64,000 bases of DNA. Origin: Amaranthus tricolor. Its lineage: Eukaryota; Streptophyta; Magnoliopsida; Caryophyllales; Amaranthaceae. The notes below the pieces were generated by a model, which was given only the letters and a program-made list of their open reading frames with translations, did no database searches and was not told the DNA's origin. The DNA lies in assembly GCF_026212465.1 (NCBI RefSeq), contig NC_080053.1:15633039-15697038 (forward strand), in the 5' to 3' direction. The translations under genes and the position numbers were made by a program. Shown piece by piece: positions 24,171 through 36,773 of this stretch (positions are counted from its first letter, which is position 1; each line of letters opens with the position of its first letter).

Positions 24171-24660
24171 AGTGGCTCGACCAGGCGCTCGATCGAGTAG
24201 TACCTAGCTCGACCGGTGGAGCAGAATTTCCAGAACAAGTCAGTAGCTTCACTGGAAGCTTGCTCGACCGAGCGAGGTAGTGGGGCACTGTCGAGCGGTA
24301 GTCGAGCAGACTACATTGGATCCTGTTTTTGGTCAGAATTTGTAGCGACTATGGTGATTTATGAGGGAATACTAAGCGTGATGAATACCTTGCCTATAAA
24401 TAGGATTCATCACTCATAGTAACATTCACCACAAAAACACACATATTGTTGAGAGGGCTATTGCATTGTTGAGAGGGCTATTGTATTGTTAGAAACTTAA
24501 GAGTGTTCTTACTTTGCTTTAGTATTTGTGATCTTGAGAAATTGTTCCCAAGAAAAGGAGAGGTTTATTATACTTGTAATTGTTGAATTCAATATAATAA
24601 ACTACATTTGAAGGAGGGTATCCAAGATACCTCATATACACTTATGTTCATCTTTGCATT
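24171..24660 (+). mobile_element. LTR-like fragment with CTCGACCG motifs
   Basis: GCTCGATCGAG and CTCGACCGAG palindromes near 24188 and 24264, a TATA box in GCCTATAAATAGG near 24392, a short direct repeat TTGTTGAGAGGGCTATTG twice at 24447-24485, and polyadenylation-like AATATAATAAAC near 24590. The set resembles a copia LTR. No partner LTR seen. Confidence 0.4.
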
Positions 24661-24757
24661 ATATTTTTCATTTGATTTTCATTGTTAAACCTTTTTGAGG
24701 CTTTCATTTCAAAGGATTTTATTATAAAAATTGATTCGAAATGCAAGATAAATTTTA

Positions 24758-25033
24758 CGGAAATTATCAATGATACCCCTTAGTTTTGGCACTCTATCAA
24801 TGGTACCATTGATAACAAAAAAAACTTAGGGGTATCATTGATAAAGGGGTACCATTTAAAAAATAAAAGAAAAAGAAAAAAGTTATTGGTTTTGGACGAT
24901 TTTGGACGAAAAAAGTTAAAAAGGCTACCGTTGTAACACGCTCAATAATACGAGAGTACCATTGATAATAAAAGAAACTTAGGAGTACCATTGATGAAGA
25001 GCCAAAATTCAGGGTTATCGTTAATAATTTTCC
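24758..25033. mobile_element. Second MULE-type MITE
   Basis: Ends are CGGAAATTATCAATGATA and TATCGTTAATAATTTTCC, inverted with mismatches; TAAATTTTA flanks both sides (24749-24757 and 25034-25042), a 9-bp duplication. Inside, GGTACCATTGATAA and AGTACCATTGATAA recur. The left end carries one extra C. Different in sequence from the 21.5-kb MITE. Confidence 0.65.
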
Positions 25034-25864
25034 TAAATTTTATTTTGTGAGATGTTATTACTAAAATAATATTACTAGTTATTAGTACAATAATAGCAAA
25101 GCATAGGCAAAGTTTTCTACCATATAGAGAGGAGAGAAAGTATGAATAGGAGAGTTGTACAAGAGGAGAGAGAAAGTAGCCTTCCACAAAGAAGAGTTGA
25201 AGATGATGGCAATTGGCACTCAAATAATAGGGAAAAAATCGTTACGAGGACACATAAGATCAAAGAGATCAGTGCAAAGAATTTTCATTTTTCTTAAGAG
25301 GAATACAGCTAATTCTGTTACTACCAGTGAGCTGTAAGTGGAAACAAAAGAGGGGTAATCATTACCTCTGGAAAAATAAACATTAGGTAATGGAATGGGC
25401 TAATCGATACTGTTTCCAGCTCCTAAATTTTATTAACCAAACACCCCATTGAATACCTACAGAATACTAGGAATGCTTCCGTCCTAAACAGAATCGGAGA
25501 ATTATGTCTTCAACAATTTTGTTTGGTATGTGCACCTTGTGTTGAGCGAATAATTGTCTCATTTCACGAGGTTGTGATATTTTCGATCTTAGTCAAACTC
25601 ATGACAATGGCTAAGACAGCCATACATCAATCACCAGATGCTCACTAGAAATGGCATGCTACATGACATCATCGACATATGAAAGATCAAATTCGAGGAT
25701 GGAAATGTTTGATGTTGATAAACTATCCAAGAACAAGGACAACATTAGCTCTCTAGTTTATGCTCATCTCAAAACACTATTTGAGAACACGATTACAACA
25801 ACCCCAAAACACTATTTGAGAACACGATTACAACAAAGTTGTTTCATTGGCACAGGAACATTAC
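25034..25864. other. Spacer downstream of the CDC5 pseudogene
   Basis: No gene recognised. It should hold the remaining 3' exons of CDC5 if the locus were complete, but none of the C-terminal CDC5 motifs can be read. A 31-bp near-exact direct repeat (CACTATTTGAGAACACGATT...) occurs twice at about 25772-25835. Confidence 0.5.
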
Positions 25865-26006
25865 CTTGTAACCATGAGTAAGAACATCAATTTTCTTCTC
25901 TAGTCGTTGAGCCTTTTTGTTATCATCATCCATTTTCCTCTTAAGATTCTCAAACTCGTTTTGTAGGGTGGCAAGTTTCTCTACAGCTCCAGCCACACTT
26001 GATAGA

Positions 26007-28971
26007 CACTAGTGGAAAAAACGTTTTTTGCTGCGGTTATTTTGCCATTATTTGCTGCGGTTTTGGCCCCCAGCAATAGTGATAGCAGCAAATGTCCTTT
26101 TTTAAATGCTGCGGTTCAAAACCGCAGCAAATAAGGGCATTATTTGCTGCGGTCATGGGCAAAAACCGCAGCAAATAAGGAGGGTTATTTGCTGCGGTCA
26201 GGGGCAAAACCACAGCAAATAAGTGTGCATTATTTGCTGCGGTTTTGCCCCTGACCGCAGCAAATAACTCTATTTTTTTTTTCTTTTTTCGTTTTATACT
26301 CATAATAATCTAATAATATTGTTATTTTACCATATCAAAAGCAGTAATTACAAACTGTGCTAAAGAAATGCTAAAGAGTGAAAAGGAGATTAGAAGAGTA
26401 AAAATGTATTCTCATTTATTGAATCAAGAAAATATAATCTGAAGGTACAAAAGAACCTATGCATATATAGGCATAAGATAACTAACAGCTAAGCATCATA
26501 ACAAACAAATAACAGAATACAAAGGTTGTTACAACAAACTGACAACTTGATTGAGGCAGCATATACACCGTTGATAGACATGAAGCACGAATCATGACAA
26601 AGTTGCTGTTGTAAAGATAAAACAACCTTCTAGAAGCTGCTGTTGTTACCCAAATATACTGATCATCACTTGCTTCAGAAGATGCACACAACCAGCTGTT
26701 TTGCTGATGAAGAGAAGACTTGCACATGTATTCAGAATGAAGAGCTACCTATCTTAACACTCTGAGTTTTGTGTTGTCAAAATCTTGTAGTTCTTGATAT
26801 TGATATTTGGTGTCTTAGGTTCCATTCATTTGATATTGTGGACTAAACATACATCATAAAATAGGAGTAGTGGATGTTATTTTACCATGGTAAAAAGCAG
26901 TAAAAGCAAACAATATCAGTACTGTTTCACTTGTAATAAGTTATTTTACCATCACATTTTCAACAAAATCCAAGTTGTCAAGCCCAAGATAATACTAAAA
27001 GTGTGCTTTGGGGGTAACCTGAAGATATAAACAATTAACACCCAATTATAAGCAATTAAGAGAAAATCTCACTTCCCAAACCACATTCTATATTGGGAGA
27101 GACAAAAGGGAGTATTGAAATCAAATTCAATGTAATACAAAAAGCAATTATTCAGTTGCAACTTATAAGACACAAGGCAATTACAATTCCAACAAAAATG
27201 CCAATTGCATTGATGAATTGAATCATTAAATACAAAAATGTAGATAAATCAGGTCATTTAGTGAGCATCCACAACAAGAATCATCATACAAATCGATTAT
27301 GATAATAATTTTATGAATCAATAACAATTAAAGAAACCAAACAACTTTTCACATTTCATTAATCACTACGTACCTAGAAATGTATAGTTAGGGCAAATCC
27401 GATACCAAGAGCCTCCAGCACAGAGAACGCCTTGGACCCCTGCATAGTTCGCATTGTACCAGCCCATACATAAGAAATGCTCAAACAATTAGGATGATCA
27501 ATCATTTCTACACCCTTATGAAAATCTACAAGCTATAGAGGATGATCTCAATCTCAAGCATCCAAATTCCTAAGAAATTGTGAAATCCTTCATGAACATC
27601 ATCACAAGCAATACCAAATACATGTTCATTTTGATTCTATCGAGTGGTTTTAGTAGGCTAAATTAATCGACAAATCATGTACAAAATTACAAAGCATTGA
27701 ATGGAATAACGGCTAGAACAACCAAGAATGAAACCCATGATTAGTATTAATTGATATCAATCATCAATGAATTTTGGAAGAAAAACCCAATTTCAAAGCA
27801 ACAAATACAAATGAAATTGCATGATTTAGGGTGTGGAACACCCATAAATGAATTTCTAAAGAAAAAGTCATTTTGGGAACAAAAAATATGAATAAATTGC
27901 ATGGTCTGTGGATGCAGCAATAGTATACATGGAAAAGCCTGGAGTTCAATTTTATCTCTAGAATTGAAAAATACACTACAAAATTCAACCAAAATACCAA
28001 AAATAAATTTCTGAATAACAAGCCCTAAACACGAACTCAAATATCAAACAATAAAATGGAAATAAAGTAAACAATAATTCATCGATAAAACAACAAGCAA
28101 TCAATTAAACATAAGGAGTTAAATAGGCAAAAATACTTGATTTCTTCAGAGTTAAGTGGATTTCTTCAGCAAATAAAATCACAAACCCTAAATACAAACA
28201 TTAATCCATCAATAAACAAACAACACACCAAAAAGCCAAATTCAACGACAAAAATATCATCAAAAAGCAAAAGTAAAACAAACCAGAAGAAAAGTCATTC
28301 AGAAACCTCCACCAAAATCAATAGATGTGAATGGGAGTAAAAGAAGAAAAAAACAAAGTCGAACTGTCAAGATTTTCAAAGAACACAAAATCCCAATTTG
28401 TTGATCATCCCAAACTTAAAAATTTCCAAATAGATGTGAATGAACGAAGGACAATGGAACGAAGGATTTTTGCGTTCGAAATCTGGAATGGAACGAAGGA
28501 GAATGAAGGAATTACTGTTGTTCGTTTGGGCGTTTGAAGTTAATGAACGAAGGAGCGAGAATGGAACGAAGGTTTGTGCGTCTGGAATGGAATGAAGGAA
28601 TGAAGTAGAGAACAGAAGCTTAAGGGAAGGCGAGAGAACAGAAGCTTAAGGGTTTTATATTATGAACCCTATTTGCTGCGGTCAATAGGATAAACCGCAG
28701 CAATTAATGCTGCTGAATCAATTAAGGTTAAGGATTATTTGTTATTTGCTGCAGGTGGTGAAGAACCGGAGCAATTGCAAGCTTTATTTGCTGCGGGCAT
28801 GAAACAAACCGCAGCAATTGAAGGTGCACATGTGTATTTGCTGCGGTCGAGGCACAAAACCGCAGCAATTAAGGGTTCTTTTTTTTTCTAATTCTTTTTT
28901 CTAGTTATTGCTGCGTATATACAAAAACCGCAGCAAATGATAAGCAGCAAATACGTTTTTTTCCACTAGTG
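26007..28971. mobile_element. Non-autonomous CACTA transposon
   Basis: Ends are CACTAGTGGAAAAAACG and CGTTTTTTTCCACTAGTG, with a 3-bp duplication AGA on both sides (26004-26006, 28972-28974). Both ends carry many subterminal TTTGCTGCGG words in both orientations (26026-26270 and 28668-28945), the usual transposase-binding layout of CACTA elements. The 2.4-kb inner part is AT-rich and has no transposase. It sits inside a CDC5 exon between the codons for G and L of the AYGLSS motif. Confidence 0.85.
26345..26757 (-). mobile_element. Possible solo LTR inside the CACTA element
   Basis: Read on -, it starts TGTTAAGATAGG, has a TATA-like CCTATATATGCATAGG near 26470 and AATAAATGAG near 26415, the order expected of an LTR. 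A similar string TTATTTTACCAT(...)AAGCAGTAA lies on both sides (about 26322 and 26880), but it is too long for an ordinary target duplication. Borders uncertain. Confidence 0.3.
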
Positions 28972-29240
28972 AGACCGTAAGCATTACGAGTAGGAAAGCA
29001 CATCAAATCATTTAAGCAAGTCTTGTGTGCCTCAACAAAATCATCAAGGGTCTCATTTACCTAATTGGGATTATGTTGTGTAGCTCCCAAAATTAAAGAC
29101 AGTGTGTTTAGCATTGTTACTTAAAAAACACAGAGTATGTAATCTCATACGATAGTCAAGAGAGGGGAGAATTAGACAAGAAAAAGAACCTAAATTAAAT
29201 CAATCAAACAAATATGATTCATCAAAGCTACTATCCTCCT

Positions 29241-30514
29241 TGTAGAAATACTAATGGATGATCGAATGCAACAAGAGGGGGGGTGAATTGTTGTGTAGTA
29301 GGTTTAAGATTTTTGCCTCTAATTTTTGCGGAATTATATTAAGTAAAGGACAAAAACTTAAACTTAAAAACGAAAAGAAAAATAATAAAGGAGACAAAGA
29401 TTTTACGTGGAAACCTTCTTGGCCTAATAAGAAGGAAAAACCACGACCCCCCGGGATTTCAAAATTCTCACTATGTTAAGGCAATCAATTACAATTACAC
29501 ATAACAATGTTTTGCTTCACTTGAAGCTTCTCAATTCTCTAAACGCTTTACTCAAAGCTTCTCTACTTAGGCCCACTTCTCTTCTCTTCTCTTCTCTCCT
29601 TCTCTTTCTCTTCTCACGTTTCTATTCTCTATTCCCTTAGACTTCCCATAAGTCTAATTACAACAAAACACTCAAATACCCTTTATAAGGCCAATTCTCA
29701 TAAAGATCAAAATGAAATTGTTGCTTAAGAAAAATATTATAAATTAATTGGCATTTAAAACTTAGAATATTTTTCTCAATTAAATCTCCCTTAGATGGAC
29801 ACTCTCAATGCAACATTCATTCATTCATCCATCCATACTGAACCGTAATTTCCCTCTTTTATAAGGGGAACAGCAAGCAGTGCACTCAGCCCACGTTCTC
29901 CACGAGTTGCACATATCCCACGTTCTCCATAACTTACTTGCTCCCAAAGAAAATGGAAAGTTAGTTAAAGGTAGGAGTGGAATGTAACTGCTGTACACAT
30001 GCACGGTTAAAACATCATGGATTAAGGAAGATCCTATTTTAAAGGAGACCAATTCAAAGAAGAGAACAAGTCTCTTGAATTCCGAGTTTATAGGAGATAA
30101 ACAAGGAATTGATTTTCTCCATGTTTTTAGGCGAATTAAAAAATATTTTGCCAATTAATAAATAAATTTAATTAAGCAACTAATTAAATTTTAACCTTTT
30201 ACATTAACTAAAAACAGAAAACATAATTTTCGTAACTTCCAGTCAATGTCTTCTTCGGACCTGTATCGTGAGGAACAGCACACTGTCTCCATCTACAACA
30301 TTCGTCAGAACTTCAACTCTAGGAACAGTAAACTGTCTTCAAGAGCAATTTCCCAACTTCTTGGATATTTGAGACATGTACTTCTTTCACGAATCAAGTC
30401 ATAGGCTTCATCAACGATTCACATTAAATCGGATATGTACCTACAAAACAATCTCTAAAAATATGTTTGTTTATTTAAAAGTAAAGTCATCATCAAAACC
30501 TTAAGAGGCCAACA
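29241..30514 (-). repeat. 3' LTR of the SIRE-type element
   Basis: On + it starts TGTAGAAATACTAATGG and ends AAGAGGCCAACA. Pyrimidine-rich CTTCTCTTCTC run at 29576-29617. Differs from the other LTR at five sites (two in 29681-29690, one near 29994, 30135 and 30306) and by one G and one C. Confidence 0.95.
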
Positions 30515-30529
30515 AATTCCCCCTTTTTG
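30515..30529 (-). other. Polypurine tract
   Basis: On - it reads TCAAAAAGGGGGAATT directly ahead of the TGTTGGCC start of the 3' LTR; primer for plus-strand DNA synthesis. Confidence 0.85.
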
Positions 30530-31338
30530 ATGATGGCAAACTTTATAAACAAACTTAAGTAAAAATAGAGTAAAACAAAATTCATAGAGCATACTAGAGA
30601 TTAAAGTAACTCTAATTAACTTAGCAAATCATCTTGTTAAAATATAATTTACCAAGCATTCATAAACAAACAGTTTACTCTAAAATATCAAATATTTTTC
30701 AAAAGTTTTCAAAATTAATTAACTTAAAACTTAAATGAAATAAACTAAGTTAAACAAAATAAATAAAGACTTAATATAACATAATAAATAAAAACTAACA
30801 TAATAATAAAAGTAAATAAAAACTATCATAATAAAACTATAATAAACCTAATAATAATAAACATAACTTATTAAGTATTTTCACAGAATCAAATATTCAT
30901 GAGGACTTCAACAAACTTAGCAACACAGATGGAAACTAAACTACCATAAACACAGCAGCACACATTATATCCATAAGAATCAATATAAATCAACAAGATA
31001 TGTAACTGTGTAATCACTGCTCCTGTTAAGTTTGTGCATAATCTTCCCCCTTTTGACATCAATCAAAAAGAATTGGGAGTTATCAAATCTCAGCACAAAC
31101 CATATAGATTTGTTAGTGATGAAAACAACAAACAACAATAATAAAAGCAAGTGCTATGAACAATGATTAAACCTGCATAGAGTTAATTGTTTCAGACCAT
31201 GAAAATAAAAGTAAGAAAAGAAGAGTAGCAATTGTTCAAAGGTACAACTACAATGTACCCCAGATGGTACAAATTAAAAAGAAAAAGTGTTTGAGAAGTG
31301 ATACAGCCAACAAATCATTAAATTTTTGAGCAGAGGGA

Positions 31339-33096
31339 TCAAGGGTCAGTCTCTTCATCAATGTACTCAGTCTGCACCTCCACTGTGTCCAGCTTGGCAC
31401 CAAGGCGTTGTTCCATTTGGTTTAGCTGATCCACAATAGAAGCAAGCGAGACACGAGTTTCATCCTGAAATGCAATGAATTGAGACTGTAGATCAAGGAG
31501 CTTGGAAAGAATGGAATGTAAGGAAACTGCAGGGACAGAGTCAAAGTTAGTACAGCCAATATTGGGTGAAGTGTGTGATTGTGGTGGTGGTGTACACGGT
31601 ATAGGTGATGATGGTGGTGATGGAATTCGATGTGGTGGTGAATTGGCTGGCTTGGGAGAGGTAGGTTTATCAGGTGTGGGCTCAGGGATGGTGTCAGAAG
31701 GTGTTTCATCAACCAAAGTAGCCTTGCGTTTCGAGGCCAACCTCCTACTCTTCCTTTGCATTGACTTAGCCTTTTTCCTCAGAGCTATCACAATCTCTTC
31801 ATCACTTGTATCATCACAAAAATTGTGATGAGCCTCTTCTCCTAAGGCTCCCTCCTGTTCTGCTTCCCCCTTACTAGGTTCTCCATCCTGTTCCCCTTTT
31901 TCTTCTGTTTCAATATGGTCAGTGGGAACAGGCTCTTGCTCCTTTTCCTCTTTTTCTTCCTGATCTCTCTCTCTCAATTTTTCTTCTTCTTTTTCAATAT
32001 CTTCCTCATCAGATTCTACTTCAACAACCCCTTCATGCATCAATATTCCCTCATCATTCAATTTCAAATGCAAATTTTGTAAACATTTAGCACCAATTTT
32101 CATATTGGGACCCATTGGGAACTCCAACCCTTCCAATGGGACCTCAAACTTCCTAAAAATCCATGTTAACAACCCTCCATAACCAATAAAACTTTTCTTT
32201 TCAATGCAGTCTGATAAATGAGAGATCATCAACGAAGGAAAATTTATTTTAATATGTTTTTCCATGCAGTAAATCAAGGTGGCATCACGCAAACTCACTT
32301 GACTACGTTTTGAGTTTCGTAGTAAGATAAATCTGCGAGCAACATTGTACAATAATTTATGCATAGGGAACAGAATATTGTGACTTATCTTCCCCTTTTT
32401 ATCAATTCCTAAAAATTTAAAAATTGTTCGTTCATTGATGCCTGAAAATGCAATCTTTGACCCAATATGATATGTATCAAAACCAATATTGGGAACATTA
32501 AACCATTCCCCTAATAATGCGCTGTTAAATTCAATTTTAACAGTTTTAACAACACTAGTACACATACCGCCATCATTAGAGAAATTTACAATAAATTCTC
32601 TCATTAGGTTTGGAAAAATTGAATTGCAACTGAAATTTGACATTAACAATTCCCATTCTTGATACTGTAAAATCTCATGCAATCTAGGAAAGTTAGTAGA
32701 ATCATACCAATATTTGTCCAACCCGAACCCTACAGTCATCTCCTTTGAAACTTCTTCTGCACTGTTTGGATCAACATGCTTCGATCGCTTAACTACTCTA
32801 GAAGATGAACCACTTGTTGACATTTTTCTTTTGGTACTAGTGGGTTCAGTGGAGTGTTTTGGTGATTCTTGTGTGGTTTCAGTTGGTGTGGGTGGTGCAT
32901 CCTGCAGTAATGGTGGTGGAAGAACTACTCTTAGTGGTTTTGGTTGATCGGGCATACAGGATTTTGGAGTTTTCTTGCCTGATTTAGAGGATTTGGGTGT
33001 TTTCATTTTTGAATTTTTTGAAGGTTTTGAGCGAGAAGGAAGGACGGTTTCTTGGGGGATTGAGAGAAGGTTTGGGAAGGTAATGGGTAATGACAT
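31339..33096 (-). CDS. Env-like third ORF of the SIRE-type element
   Basis: 585-aa frame behind pol in the same direction, start ATG at 33096. It begins with a Lys/Pro/Ser-rich tail (about 1-110), then a folded-looking part (about 120-350; NLMREFIVNFSNDGG, LLTWIFRKFEVP) resembling the putative plant transposon protein domain found with many such elements, then an acidic Glu/Lys-rich stretch (about 355-425), a Pro/Ser/Thr-rich part (about 465-520), and a C-terminal coiled coil (LLDLQSQFIAFQDE...LNQMEQRLG). SIRE elements are known for an envelope-like ORF here. I see no signal peptide and no membrane segment, so the name is positional. Function unknown. Confidence 0.75.
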   Translation of the reverse strand: MSLPITFPNLLSIPQETVLPSRSKPSKNSKMKTPKSSKSGKKTPKSCMPDQPKPLRVVLPPPLLQDAPPTPTETTQESPKHSTEPTSTKRKMSTSGSSSRVVKRSKHVDPNSAEEVSKEMTVGFGLDKYWYDSTNFPRLHEILQYQEWELLMSNFSCNSIFPNLMREFIVNFSNDGGMCTSVVKTVKIEFNSALLGEWFNVPNIGFDTYHIGSKIAFSGINERTIFKFLGIDKKGKISHNILFPMHKLLYNVARRFILLRNSKRSQVSLRDATLIYCMEKHIKINFPSLMISHLSDCIEKKSFIGYGGLLTWIFRKFEVPLEGLEFPMGPNMKIGAKCLQNLHLKLNDEGILMHEGVVEVESDEEDIEKEEEKLRERDQEEKEEKEQEPVPTDHIETEEKGEQDGEPSKGEAEQEGALGEEAHHNFCDDTSDEEIVIALRKKAKSMQRKSRRLASKRKATLVDETPSDTIPEPTPDKPTSPKPANSPPHRIPSPPSSPIPCTPPPQSHTSPNIGCTNFDSVPAVSLHSILSKLLDLQSQFIAFQDETRVSLASIVDQLNQMEQRLGAKLDTVEVQTEYIDEETDP

Positions 33097-33536
33097 GAAG
33101 CAGGGATTTTTAAATGATTGAAGTGACGGTTACTCCTCCAAGTCCCATCTCTTTATTGCCTTTGCATTACTTGAGTGAAGAAGAATCGTTTTCCCAAAAC
33201 TCTCAATTCCATCTCTTTATTGGCCGTACAAAAAAAATGTGAAATATGAATAAAATATGAAATAAGAAATTTAAAAAAAAATTAATTATGATTTTATGAA
33301 ATATTAACAATATATTATGATATTATGATATTATGAAATATTATGAAGAAAATAATGAACATATTTCTTTGGTCTGATTGAATTAACAACATGCAAACGT
33401 AAAAACATTCATAGTACTAACTTTATTACGTGTTTACCTGATTCATGCAATAATTGATTTTCAATCAAGATTTTGAGATTGATTCCTGACCTTTTCATTT
33501 TCATGATGCTTCAATGGGAAATATATGCAACTAACT

Positions 33537-36500
33537 TTAGTGGAGCTTGATCATACCAAGTTCCAATCTCATCTTTTCATATTGTTCCCTAGGAAGTGGT
33601 TTGGTTAGAATATCAGCAACTTGTTCATTTGTGTTAACATGCTTCAATACAATATTTTTGTGTTCTACGTTATCCTTTAGAAAATGATGTCTAATGTGTA
33701 TATGTTTAGCACGTGAATGATGCACTGGATCTTTAGATATACATATGGCACTAGTATTATCACAATAAATAGGAATGCATTCAACTTTAATACCAAAATC
33801 TCTAAGTTGCTGTTTTATCCAGAGCATTTGGGAACAGCAAGCTGCTGCTGCTACGTATTCAGCTTCGGCAGTGGATAATGCAACCGTATTTTGTTTCTTG
33901 GAACTCCATGAAACTAAACATGAGCCAAGATATTGTACCATACCTGATGTACTCTTTCTATTAACAAGATCACCAGCATAATCTGCATCACTAAAACCTT
34001 TTAAATCATAAACATCACTTTTAGGATAAAATAGGGACAAGTCGTCTGTTCCCTTTAAATATCTCAAAATTCGTTTGACTGCAGTGAGATGTGATTCTTT
34101 AGGACTTGATTGAAATCTAGCACATAAACCAACACTAAAAGAAATATCAGGTCTACTTGCAGTTAGATACAATAAAGAACCTATCATGCCTCTATACATG
34201 GTTTGATCTACGTTGTTCCCATTTAGGTCTTCATCTAGTCTAACATTGGTAGCCATAGGTGTGTGGTTGGTTTTAGAGTTGTTTAGTCCATATTTCTTAA
34301 GAAGTTCTTTAATGTATTTTTGTTGATGAATAAAAATACCATTTTCAGTTTGTTTAATTTGCAAACCAAGAAAGAAATTTAATTCTCCCATCATGCTCAT
34401 TTCAAATTCTGTACCCATAAGGTTAGCAAATTCTTTACATAATAAATCATTAGTAGCACCAAAAATAATATCATCAACATAAATTTGAACAACCAAAATA
34501 TGAGAACCTTTATTCTTAAAGAACAAGGTTTTGTCGATTTTTCCTCTTACAAAGTTATTTTGAATCAAAAACTTTGAAAGTCTTTCGTACCATTGCCTAG
34601 GTGCTTGCTTCAAGCCATATAGGGCTTTGTCAAGCTTGTAGACATGATTAGGACAAGAGGTATTCTCAAAACCTGGGGGTTGTTCCACAAAAACTTCTTC
34701 ATCAAGATAACCATTCAAAAAGGCACATTTCACATCCATTTGATATAGTTTAAAATTCATAAATGCAGCAAAAGAAATTAAGATTCGGATAGCCTCTAAC
34801 CTTGCTACTGGAGCAAAAGTCTCAGTGTAATCAATACCTTCTTGTTGATTATAACCTTTAACCACAAGTCTAGCTTTATTTCTAACAATTATTCCATGCT
34901 CATCAAGCTTGTTCCGAAATACCCATTTCAAACCAATAACTTTCTTGTTTTTCGGTTTGGGTTCCAAGTGCCACACTTTATTTCTTTCAAACTCATTTAG
35001 TTCATCTTGCATGGCAACTATCCAATCGGAATCCTTTAAAGCTTCCTCGTGATTTTTAGGTTCAAGTGATGATAGGAACGCAAAGTGTGCACAAAAGTTT
35101 CTCAATTGAGATCTAGTTTGTGTTCCCTTATTTATATCACTTACAATTGAATCAAGAGGATGATATCTTTGATACTTCCAAGGTTTAGGCACAAATTCTC
35201 TTGAAGGAACAGTAGCATGTTCTTGTTCAGTAACTTGATTGACATTCTGTTCAGCTACTGGATCATTTTGTTCATCTGTGGGAACAGCTGGATTGGGAAC
35301 AGTCTGCTGGTCCTGTTGTGCTGGCAGTTCCTGGATTTGGTCAGTTTCTTCTGCCTCTTCTTGTATCGACTGTTCGCTTGCTGTTCCTCGATCTTGCACT
35401 TTTATTCCTTCATCTTCATCTTCCAAATTTGCAAGACCTATTTTAATATTACTTGTTTCCTGTTCACTTGTTGAAAAGTTAGTTTCATCAAAGATTATGT
35501 GAACAGACTCTTCTACACTCATTGTTCTCTTATTATATACTCTGTAAGCTTTGCTTTGTGATGAATAACCAAGAAACACTGCCTCATCACTTCTTTCATC
35601 AAATTTACCCAAATTTCGTTTTCCATTTACATGTACAAAACATTTGCATCCAAACACACGAAAATAGGAAATATTTGGTTTAACACCCTTAAGTAATTCA
35701 TAGGGTGTCTTTGAAGTGATTGGTCTAATTAGTACACGATTCAATATATAGCATGCAGTGTTAACGGCTTCTGCCCAAAAATTCCTAGGTAGACCACTAG
35801 CAATCAACATGGTCCTTGCCATTTCTTCTAAAGTCCTATTTTTCCTTTCTACCACACCATTTTGTTGTGGTGTTCTAGGTGCGGAAAAATTGTGATTTAT
35901 GCCATGTTCATTGCAATAATTCATGAAGTTTGAATTTTCAAATTCTTTTCCATGATCAGACCTAATGTGAACAATTTGATTATTGGTAGATTTTTGTGTT
36001 TTATTAGCAAAGGAAACAAACTCATCAAAAGCTTCATCTTTGCTTGCCAAAAATAAGGTCCACGTGAATCTACTATAATCATCAACAACAACAAACACAT
36101 ACTTTTTGCCACTACGGCTTTGTGTTCTCATTGGTCCACATAAATCCATATGAATTAATTCTAATGGTCTAGTGGTAGTCACAACGTTCTTTGATTTAAA
36201 GGATGACCGCACTTGTTTCCCTTTAGCACAAGGATCACAAACTTCATTTTTAAGGAATTTTATTGCAGGTAATCCTCTTACTAGGTCTTTTGATCTTAAA
36301 GTGTTAATCAATGAATAACTAGCATGACCTAGACGCTTGTGCCAAAGAAGTGGGTCTTCTTCAATAACACTTAAACACGTTAGACTGTTTCTGGGAACAG
36401 TGTCCAGGTCCACCACATAGGTGTTCCCTTTTCTGATTCCCTCCAGCACAGGGTCTCCTGTACTGTTCCTAGAAATTATGCATTTTTCAGAAGTAAACTT

Positions 36501-36773
36501 AACAGAGTTACCTTTGTCGCAAAATTGAGAAATACTTAACAAATTGTGTTTTAAATTCTCGACTAAAAATACATTATCAATGGCATGGGAACTAGACCTT
36601 CCAACCTTTCCTTTGGCGATTATCTCACCCTTCATGTTGTCACCGAAGGTTACTGTTCCCCCATCATAGGCTTCAAGTGAGAGAAATTTAGATTTATCAC
36701 TCGTCATATGCTTGGAACACCCACTGTCGAGATACCATGAGTTGTTCCCCCTCACTTGAATCTGCAAAGCAAA
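33537..36773 (-). CDS. Copia pol: protease, integrase, reverse transcriptase, RNase H
   Basis: Intact polyprotein frame directly behind the gag stop codon. Protease: [12 protein letters not shown], with the D-S-G active site. Gag-pre-integrase [11 protein letters not shown] and zinc site C..C (CDPCAKGKQ); integrase core with [27 protein letters not shown] and [14 protein letters not shown] (D,D,E). [42 protein letters not shown], and IYVDDIIFG as active site. RNase [29 protein letters not shown]. All catalytic residues are present and no stop occurs in about 1,075 codons. No methionine is needed at its start since it should be made by readthrough or another route from gag. Confidence 0.93.
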   Translation of the reverse strand, partial: FALQIQVRGNNSWYLDSGCSKHMTSDKSKFLSLEAYDGGTVTFGDNMKGEIIAKGKVGRSSSHAIDNVFLVENLKHNLLSISQFCDKGNSVKFTSEKCIISRNSTGDPVLEGIRKGNTYVVDLDTVPRNSLTCLSVIEEDPLLWHKRLGHASYSLINTLRSKDLVRGLPAIKFLKNEVCDPCAKGKQVRSSFKSKNVVTTTRPLELIHMDLCGPMRTQSRSGKKYVFVVVDDYSRFTWTLFLASKDEAFDEFVSFANKTQKSTNNQIVHIRSDHGKEFENSNFMNYCNEHGINHNFSAPRTPQQNGVVERKNRTLEEMARTMLIASGLPRNFWAEAVNTACYILNRVLIRPITSKTPYELLKGVKPNISYFRVFGCKCFVHVNGKRNLGKFDERSDEAVFLGYSSQSKAYRVYNKRTMSVEESVHIIFDETNFSTSEQETSNIKIGLANLEDEDEGIKVQDRGTASEQSIQEEAEETDQIQELPAQQDQQTVPNPAVPTDEQNDPVAEQNVNQVTEQEHATVPSREFVPKPWKYQRYHPLDSIVSDINKGTQTRSQLRNFCAHFAFLSSLEPKNHEEALKDSDWIVAMQDELNEFERNKVWHLEPKPKNKKVIGLKWVFRNKLDEHGIIVRNKARLVVKGYNQQEGIDYTETFAPVARLEAIRILISFAAFMNFKLYQMDVKCAFLNGYLDEEVFVEQPPGFENTSCPNHVYKLDKALYGLKQAPRQWYERLSKFLIQNNFVRGKIDKTLFFKNKGSHILVVQIYVDDIIFGATNDLLCKEFANLMGTEFEMSMMGELNFFLGLQIKQTENGIFIHQQKYIKELLKKYGLNNSKTNHTPMATNVRLDEDLNGNNVDQTMYRGMIGSLLYLTASRPDISFSVGLCARFQSSPKESHLTAVKRILRYLKGTDDLSLFYPKSDVYDLKGFSDADYAGDLVNRKSTSGMVQYLGSCLVSWSSKKQNTVALSTAEAEYVAAAACCSQMLWIKQQLRDFGIKVECIPIYCDNTSAICISKDPVHHSRAKHIHIRHHFLKDNVEHKNIVLKHVNTNEQVADILTKPLPREQYEKMRLELGMIKLH

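Noticed and set aside
25865..26003. Independent coiled-coil gene
   Set aside because: It is the second part of a CDC5 exon cut by the CACTA element; frame and length join exactly.
31422..31712. His-rich frame on -
   Set aside because: It is an out-of-frame reading of the Pro/Ser-rich part of the env-like ORF.
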